Below are positions 1 through 5,530 of a stretch of 5,530 nt of DNA, piece by piece. Location: NCBI GenBank assembly GCA_013813135.1, contig JACCSF010000095.1:1-5530 (forward strand), given 5' to 3'. Both the position numbers and the translations under genes were made by a program. The number at the start of each line of letters is the position of its first letter. Within the stretch, counting starts at the first letter, position 1. The notes beneath the pieces were generated by a model. It made no database searches and was not told the origin of the DNA. It saw nothing but the letters and a program-made list of their open reading frames with translations. This stretch comes from Thermoleophilaceae bacterium (GTDB lineage Bacteria; Actinomycetota; Thermoleophilia; Solirubrobacterales; Thermoleophilaceae).

Positions 1-29
1 CGCAGAGCTCGCGGGTCGCGAGCTCTGCG
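1..29. repeat. Perfect 13-bp inverted repeat with 3-base spacer
   Basis: Bases 1-13 (CGCAGAGCTCGCG) are the exact reverse complement of 17-29 (CGCGAGCTCTGCG), separated by GGT. It lies inside the reading frame of the SRPBCC-like gene, where it encodes A-E-L-A-T-R-E-L-C. It would form a very stable hairpin in mRNA. No T-run is visible, and the sequence ends at the window edge, so what follows is unknown. It may be a structured gene end, chance in GC-rich sequence, or a fold-back at a contig end. Confidence 0.6.
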
Positions 30-307
30 AACGCCTCAACCGTGCGCCGGTTGTCGCGGTCGACCTGACCGCGCATCAGCCGTGCGAAGACGGCTCCGAT
101 CGGGCCCATCGCCGGCCGGCCGCGCAGCGTCATCGTCACCCGGCTGGCGTCCCCTTCCGGGGCCACCTCCATCACAACCTCGAAGTGGCTGCTGAGCGGG
201 ATGTCGCCGCTCGTATGCACCTGGCGCAGCGGCGGCTCGTGCTCGACGACGCGCCAATGTGTGTTCGCCTTCCAGGGTCCGACGGCGGACGCGGTGACCT
301 GGAGCAT
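1..307 (-). CDS. SRPBCC/polyketide-cyclase-like protein, C-terminal part, runs off left edge
   Basis: The ATG at 307 lies 6 bases after the clpX stop, in the same frame, so translation is probably coupled to clpX. The reading frame stays open to position 1. The protein begins MLQVTASAVGPWKANTH and continues with WRVVEHEPPLRQVH, a strand-rich middle (FEVVMEVAPEGDASRVTMTL) and a helical end with RDNRRTVEAFAELA. This order (V-E-x-E-P-P, then D-x-S-R-V-T-M, then a long C-terminal helix) is typical of the second half of START/SRPBCC ligand-binding folds. Those proteins bind hydrophobic ligands, but no substrate can be read from this sequence. The first strand and two helices of the usual fold, about 40 residues, are absent, and an in-frame TAA (the clpX stop) blocks any longer version. 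It is either a minimal variant or a 5'-truncated gene. The family call is moderate; the reading frame is secure. Confidence 0.6.
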   Translation of the reverse strand, partial: MLQVTASAVGPWKANTHWRVVEHEPPLRQVHTSGDIPLSSHFEVVMEVAPEGDASRVTMTLRGRPAMGPIGAVFARLMRGQVDRDNRRTVEAFAELATRELC

Positions 308-313
308 CGCCGC

Positions 314-1594
<1,281 letters not shown>

Positions 1595-1696
1595 GCTGTC
1601 AGAGCTCGCTCGGTCGGACGAGGGTACCGCAGAAATACGCCCCCGAGGACCCGGTCCCTTCCCCGCGACCAGGAAACCTGTCCAGTCGGGGGCCCG

Positions 1697-1725
1697 CGCG
1701 CACGCGGCCGAGCCGCGTGCTTGCG
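1697..1725 (-). terminator. Stem-loop just after the clpP stop (copy 1 of a pair)
   Basis: Arms 1700-1708 and 1712-1720 pair perfectly over 9 bp around a 3-base loop (TCG on the minus strand). Beyond a 2-base AA bulge, CGC (1725-1723) can pair with GCG (1699-1697) for three more pairs. The structure follows the clpP TAG after only a few bases and lies in the 132-base clpP-clpX gap. There is no U-run, so this is not a classical intrinsic terminator. It could end, attenuate or protect the clpP message. A near-identical element follows tig. Confidence 0.5.
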
Positions 1726-1726
1726 G

Positions 1727-2311
<585 letters not shown>

Positions 2312-2360
2312 AGGGCGGGCCAGTCTAGCGACGGCGGGTGGTCGACCCGGGATTCGAGAC

Positions 2361-2389
2361 CGCGCACCCGGCCGAGCCGGGTGCTTGCG
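2361..2389 (-). terminator. Stem-loop just after the tig stop (copy 2 of a pair)
   Basis: Arms 2364-2372 (GCACCCGGC) and 2376-2384 (GCCGGGTGC) form a perfect 9-bp stem around a 3-base loop. CGC/GCG at 2389-2387 and 2363-2361 add three pairs across an AA bulge. It sits right after the tig TAG, in the 79-base gap before clpP. No U-run follows on the minus strand, so termination is possible but not shown. Sequence, loop, bulge and distance to the stop codon match the element after clpP. Confidence 0.5.
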
Positions 2390-2390
2390 A

Positions 2391-3791
2391 CTATGAGCCT
2401 GGTGTCCAGATCTGCCCGGCGCCCCGCTCTTCCTTCTCCTTCTCCGGAGTCCAGAGCTTGTCGCGCGCCGCTGCCTGCTCTACGGGGATCGGCTTGGCGC
2501 TCTCCACGAGCAGGTCCACCGCCTTGCGCATCGCGATGTCCTCGCGCAGCGCCTCGTCCGCGCCCTGGGCGCGAGCGCGCTTCATTGCGCGCTTGAGCTG
2601 CTTGTCGCTGGCGTCGGGCCCGGCCGCCTCGCGCAGCGCCTCGGCCACCTCGTCTTCGCTGACCTCGATGCCCTCGGCCTCCACGATCGCCGATAGCACC
2701 GCCTCGCGCTTGAGCGCAAGCTCGGCGTCCGGCTCTGCATCGGTGACGAGCTCCTCCTCGGTCTTGCCCGACATCTCCAGGTAGCGGCTCGGGTCGATCC
2801 CCTGCGCGGCCAGCCGGCGCGAGGTGCGGTGCCACATCTCGTGCGCCTTGGCGTGCACGAGCTCGTGCGGGACCTGGACGTCGGCGCCTGCCACCGCCGC
2901 GTCCACCGCAGCCTCGCGGAACTCGCCCTCGATCTCGCGCTCGTGCACCTCGCCGATGCGCTGCCGGAGCTCGGCGCGCAGCTCGTCGAGCGAGTCGTAG
3001 CCGCCCGCCTCGACGGCGAAGTCGTCGCTCAGCTCCGGGAGCCGCTTCTCCTTGATCTCCTTGGCCTCGACGGCGAACGAGGCGTCCTTGCCGGCAAGCG
3101 GCTCCGCCGGGTAGTCGTCGGGGAACTTGACCTCGACCTCGCGCTCGTCGCCCGCGGAGACGCCTTCGAGCTGCTCCTCGAAGCCCGGGATCAGCCGGCC
3201 CGACCCGAGTTCGACCAGGTGCCCGCGCGCCTCCCCGCCCTCGAACGGCTCGCCGTCCACGGACCCGACGAAGTCGATGACCACGAAGTCGCCGCTGCCG
3301 GCGGGGCGCTCGACCGTCTCGAGCGACGCCAGCGACTCACGCAGGCGCTCCAGCTCCGCCTGCACCTCTTTGTCGTCCACCTCAGCCTCGCGGCGCCCGA
3401 CCTCGAGGCCCCTGTAGTCGCCGAGCTTGGCCGGCGGGACGACGCCCACCTCGATCGTGAATGAGAGCGGCAGGCCGCGCTCGGGCAGGTCGGACAGGTC
3501 GAGCTGGGGGTCGCCGACCGCCGCGATTCCGGCGTCCGCCACGGCCTGCTCGTACCAGCCCGGCAGCCCGCGGCGTACCGCCTCATCCATCACGGCCTCG
3601 CGGCCGACCTGCTGCAGCACCACCTCGGGCGGCACTTTGCCGCTTCGGAAGCCGGGTACGCGCATTTCGCGGCCCAGCTCGGCCGCGGCGACCTTGAGCT
3701 CGCTCTCGAGCGCCTCGCTCGGAACCTCGACCTCCACGCGCACGCGCGAGTCGCCGAGCTCGGTGGTCTTCGTTTTGACGGCGGCTGCCAT
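2391..3791 (-). CDS. tig: Trigger factor (ribosome-associated chaperone and peptidyl-prolyl isomerase)
   Basis: Binds at the ribosomal exit tunnel, shields nascent chains and isomerises prolyl bonds. With the start at ATG 3791 (MAAAVKTKTTELGDSRV) the protein has 466 residues, somewhat longer than E. coli trigger factor (432). The N-terminal ribosome-binding domain carries the signature GFRSGKVP at 47-54. The FKBP-type isomerase domain spans about 165-250 (GDFVVIDFVG, then LIPGFEEQLEG and the FPDDYPAEPLAGK stretch). The helical C-terminal chaperone domain fills about 251-440. A charged tail follows, with two WTP motifs (447-449, 462-464) flanking a KEKEERG stretch. Upstream in-frame codons to 3857 give no trigger-factor-like sequence, so the later ATG is preferred. 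No good Shine-Dalgarno lies at normal distance. A TACAGT on the minus strand (3807-3802) could be a -10 box for a nearly leaderless transcript, but no matching -35 is evident. It heads the tig-clpP-clpX cluster. Confidence 0.96.
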   Translation of the reverse strand: MAAAVKTKTTELGDSRVRVEVEVPSEALESELKVAAAELGREMRVPGFRSGKVPPEVVLQQVGREAVMDEAVRRGLPGWYEQAVADAGIAAVGDPQLDLSDLPERGLPLSFTIEVGVVPPAKLGDYRGLEVGRREAEVDDKEVQAELERLRESLASLETVERPAGSGDFVVIDFVGSVDGEPFEGGEARGHLVELGSGRLIPGFEEQLEGVSAGDEREVEVKFPDDYPAEPLAGKDASFAVEAKEIKEKRLPELSDDFAVEAGGYDSLDELRAELRQRIGEVHEREIEGEFREAAVDAAVAGADVQVPHELVHAKAHEMWHRTSRRLAAQGIDPSRYLEMSGKTEEELVTDAEPDAELALKREAVLSAIVEAEGIEVSEDEVAEALREAAGPDASDKQLKRAMKRARAQGADEALREDIAMRKAVDLLVESAKPIPVEQAAARDKLWTPEKEKEERGAGQIWTPGS

Positions 3792-3819
3792 AGGACGAAT
3801 GACTGTACCTTGCGGATTC

Positions 3820-3951
3820 GTGAGAGCCCGGGACCGCGCGGCAGCCTGGATCGTCACCGGTCCGCTGGGCCACCTCTGGAGCGTGATCGCGGACGTCGCG
3901 GTGCTGATTGCGCGCTACGGCTGGGCGCGGCTCAGGGCGGCGCGACGATGA
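3820..3951 (+). CDS. Possible small single-helix hypothetical protein
   Basis: A short plus-strand frame upstream of, and divergent from, tig. From GTG 3820 it gives about 43 residues: a basic start (RARDRAAAW), a hydrophobic stretch roughly from AAAWIVTGPLGHLW to VAVLIA, then a basic end (RYGWARLRAARR). From ATG 3799, which has AGGA only three bases ahead, it would have 50 residues. Roughly 85% of codons end in G or C, like the neighbouring genes. The arrangement (positive ends, one hydrophobic segment with a GP turn) fits a small membrane-associated peptide. I cannot name a family. Its 3' end overlaps the DUF202 gene tail by about 20 bases on the other strand, and its start lies 28 bases from the tig start. 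It fills what would otherwise be a 140-base gap. It could still be a chance open frame. Confidence 0.45.
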   Translation: MRARDRAAAWIVTGPLGHLWSVIADVAVLIARYGWARLRAARR

Positions 3952-4317
3952 CCGAAAGCGTGCCGAGCGCGAGCAGCGTCGCCACCAGCGTGAGCCCGAG
4001 CACGACCCACTTGCCCACGTCCTCGTAGCGACCGGCGCCGAGCGCACGCTCGACCTGCCTCTGACGAAGGGCGGCCGCTACGAAGATGACTGCTGCCAGC
4101 ACGGCGTAGCCGGCTCCCAGCACCGCGTACGGCGGGCCCCGTCGACGAGCGAGGGCAGCACCCCGCCGACGCCGACAGCCGCGGTTGCCGCGGCGATCCC
4201 CGAACGCCACCAGGCCAGCCAGGTGCGCTCGGCGGCGAGCCGCGTGCGCCGGGTGACGTCGTCGTCAGCGGGTCCGTTCCCGCCGCCTCCGAAGCTCGCC
4301 GTGAACTGCTTCGCCAT
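3932..4317 (-). CDS. DUF202/YidH-type small membrane protein, split by a 1-base frameshift
   Basis: Starting at ATG 4317 (MAKQFTASFGGGGNG), the frame reads TRRTRLAAERTWLAWWRSG, the typical DUF202 opening (N/A-E-R-T-x-L-A-W-x-R-x-G), followed by a first membrane helix. Near 4134-4140 the frame is lost. The next frame continues sensibly with PPYAVLGAGYAVLAAVIF (second helix), a basic LRQRQVERALGAGRYEDVG loop and a third helix (WVVLGLTLVATLLALG), ending at TGA 3932-3934. Adding one base in the GGGGCCC run (minus strand) restores a protein of about 128 residues with three helices, a normal length for the family. The molecular function of DUF202 proteins is not established. The lesion may be a sequencing error in the run or a real inactivation. 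The gene's start abuts the truncated sulfatase-modifying gene on the other strand, leaving almost no room for a promoter of its own. Confidence 0.75.
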
Positions 4318-4320
4318 GAT

Positions 4321-5074
4321 TGGACTGCACGCCCCGCGATCGACGCTCGCGCCGTAACGAACCGGCAATTCTCCGATTTCGCTTCCGCGACCGACCACCG
4401 AACCAGCGCCGAGCGCTTTGGCTGGTCGTTCGTGTTCTCCGGACTCCTCCCGGACGATTTTCCTGCGACCCGCGCCGTGGCGCAGGCGCCCTGGTGGCGG
4501 CAGGTCGAGGGCGCGGACTGGCGCCGCCCCCAGGGGCCCGGCTCCGCGATCGACGAGCGCATGGACCACCCTGTGGTGCACGTCTCCTGGACGGACGCCC
4601 GCGCCTACTGCGACTGGGCGGGCGTGCGGCTCCCCACCGATGTCGAGTGGGAATTCGCGGCCCGTGGCGGCTTAGCGCAGAAGCGATACCCGTGGGGGGG
4701 ACGAGCTGACCCCCGGCGGCGAGCACCGCTGCAACATCTGGCAGGGGCAATTCCCCGTCCACAACACGCTCGAGGACGGCTACCTCGGGACGGCGCCGGT
4801 CGACGCGTTCCCGCCCAACGGCTTTGGCCTGCGCAACAATTCGGGCAACGTGTGGGAGTGGTGCGCCGACTGGTTCGAGCCGCCCGAGAGCCCGGAACGC
4901 GGCGAGGTGATCCGCGGTGGCTCCTACCTCTGCCACGAGTCGTACTGCAACCGCTATCGTGTGGCGGCGCGCAGCCGTAACACGCCGAGCAGCTCCACCG
5001 GCCACATGGGCTTCCGGGTCGCCGCTCGAGACCGGAACGAGGAGCCGCGCTGCTGCCGGCCGGTCTTGGGGTGA
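4321..5074 (+). pseudogene. Formylglycine-generating enzyme (FGE-sulfatase domain) gene, 5'-truncated and frameshifted
   Basis: Members of this family oxidise a cysteine in the CxPxR motif of type I sulfatases to formylglycine, so they act as sulfatase activators. Homology is visible from about 4336 (AIDARAVTNRQFSDF), through ERFGWSFVFSGLLPDDFP, APWWRQVEGADWRRP, DHPVVHVSWTDARAYCDWAG and RLPTDVEWEFAARGG, in one frame up to YPWG. After a run of seven G (4694-4700) the protein continues in another frame: DELTPGGEHRCNIWQGQFP, FPPNGFGLRNNSGNVWEWC, and RGGSYLCHESYCNRYRVAAR to TGA 5072-5074. Removing one G joins the halves. Both copper-binding active-site cysteines of the C-x4-C pair are present (codons 4931-4933 and 4946-4948). 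The N-terminal 40 or so residues (the GGxFxMG and GExP regions) are missing. No ATG, GTG or TTG opens the homologous frame until GTG 4432. The stretch before RGGSYLC is also about a dozen residues shorter than in typical FGEs. The family call is firm; function as written is doubtful. Confidence 0.85.
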
Positions 5075-5132
5075 GCCCATCGACGTCTGAGGGGATGTCG
5101 GGGATCAGCTGAGCTCGCCGCCCGTCTGCGGC

Positions 5133-5530
5133 TCAGCGCAGGCTCGCGGGCGCCGGCAGCCGCTCCAGCCGGCGCCGGTAGGCGTCCATCGCCGGCTTGG
5201 GGAAATCGGCGTGCGTCTGGGTGCGCAGGCGCGCGACGCGTTCGCGGTGGAACGGGCTGGAGAGGCTCTCGTTGTGGCCGATCACGTTGCGGGTGCGGAT
5301 TCCGTAACGGCCCTGCAGCATGCGCGTCAGGCGCAGCGAAGACGCCATCTGGCGCGGGTTGCCGAGCACCTGGCCGTCGCTGCCCCCGACGTGCTCGATC
5401 CCGATCGCCGTGTAGTTGAGGCCGACCGTGTGGCGGCACATGATGGTGGTGGGCACGAGCTGGTAGATCGTCCCGTCGCGGTCGATCACATAGTGGCTGC
5501 AGACGCCGGGCAACTCGCCCAGCTCGATGT
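5133..5530 (-). CDS. N-acetylmuramoyl-L-alanine amidase (Amidase_2 type), C-terminal part, runs off right edge
   Basis: Enzymes of this family are zinc hydrolases that cut the bond between N-acetylmuramic acid and the L-alanine of the peptidoglycan stem. The visible part begins at the edge with IELGELPGVC and continues SHYVIDRDGTIYQLVP, the usual strand after the first zinc histidine (that histidine itself lies beyond the window). Next come CRHTVGLNYTAIGIEHVG (the N-x-x-A/S-I-G-I-E core), GNPRQMASSLRL and NVIGHNESLSSPFH, where the GH histidine is a probable zinc ligand. The end is TQTHADFPKPAMDAYRRRL, where H or D is the likely third ligand. The frame is open to 5530, so a TTG at 5513 is not needed as a start; the true start is outside. 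An export signal, expected for such an enzyme, would also lie outside. The gene converges on the FGE-like gene with 58 bases between stops and no obvious terminator there. Confidence 0.85.
   Translation of the reverse strand, partial: IELGELPGVCSHYVIDRDGTIYQLVPTTIMCRHTVGLNYTAIGIEHVGGSDGQVLGNPRQMASSLRLTRMLQGRYGIRTRNVIGHNESLSSPFHRERVARLRTQTHADFPKPAMDAYRRRLERLPAPASLR

Noticed and set aside
1611..1660. Possible clpX promoter in the clpP-clpX gap (TACCCT on the minus strand)
   Set aside because: No -35-like hexamer lies at suitable spacing; a single weak hexamer is not enough to call a promoter.
2338..2372. TCGAATCC-like stretch on the minus strand resembling a tRNA T-arm
   Set aside because: The flanking bases do not form a T-stem, and the 79-base gap is taken up by the tig stem-loop, with no acceptor or anticodon arm.
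2829..3951. Long plus-strand frames across tig
   Set aside because: They mirror the tig codons and show repetitive Leu/Arg/Ser/Thr shadow composition. Only the last 130 bases, beyond tig, looked protein-like, and those are reported separately.
4265..5080. 271-residue minus-strand frame opposite the FGE-like gene
   Set aside because: It is an Arg/Pro/Ala-rich shadow of FGE coding sequence, with no domain and continuous overlap with the DUF202 start.
5075..5132. Possible bidirectional terminator between the convergent FGE-like and amidase genes
   Set aside because: Only a weak imperfect repeat (CGACGTC with GATGTCG) is present, with no T-runs on either side.
5149..5176. 9-bp inverted repeat GGCGCCGGC / GCCGGCGCC with a 10-base spacer near the amidase 3' end
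   Set aside because: It lies in coding sequence, has no T-run, and the arms are self-complementary-rich GC words likely by chance here.

Overview
The window is uniformly GC-rich with strong G/C bias at third codon positions. It carries the bacterial tig-clpP-clpX gene order. Protein wording (ClpP with GIAMSMGA around the active serine, a 466-residue trigger factor with a charged tail) suggests a high-GC actinobacterium, perhaps of the Thermoleophilia/Solirubrobacterales type. The lineage is an inference from protein style, not a search result.

Layout. On the minus strand, read from about 3.8 kb down to position 1, lies a protein quality-control cluster: trigger factor (tig, 2391-3791), the ClpP peptidase (1727-2311), the ClpX unfoldase (314-1594), then a short SRPBCC-like gene (1-307) that starts 6 bases after the clpX stop and runs off the left edge. 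Trigger factor meets nascent chains at the ribosome exit. ClpX recognises and unfolds proteins and threads them into the ClpP chamber. The stop codons of tig and clpP are each followed, at the same distance, by nearly the same stem-loop. The two copies differ in the stem by one compensated base pair.

Right of tig is a less orderly stretch. A small plus-strand ORF (3820-3951) may encode a one-helix peptide of about 43 residues. A minus-strand DUF202/YidH-type membrane protein (3932-4317) is split by one missing base. A plus-strand formylglycine-generating-enzyme-like gene (about 4321-5074) has lost its N-terminal coding part and carries one extra G in a run of seven. At the right edge, on the minus strand, is the C-terminal part of an Amidase_2-type N-acetylmuramoyl-L-alanine amidase (5133-5530).

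Overall, the left two thirds is a conserved housekeeping locus. The right third shows damage: two single-base indels in G/C runs and one gene with no 5' end. This reflects either gene decay at a rearrangement junction or assembly/sequencing error. I see no tRNA, rRNA, CRISPR array, insertion sequence or phage gene, and no clear new multi-gene system. The best candidates for something undescribed are the paired stop-codon hairpins and the small ORF upstream of tig.
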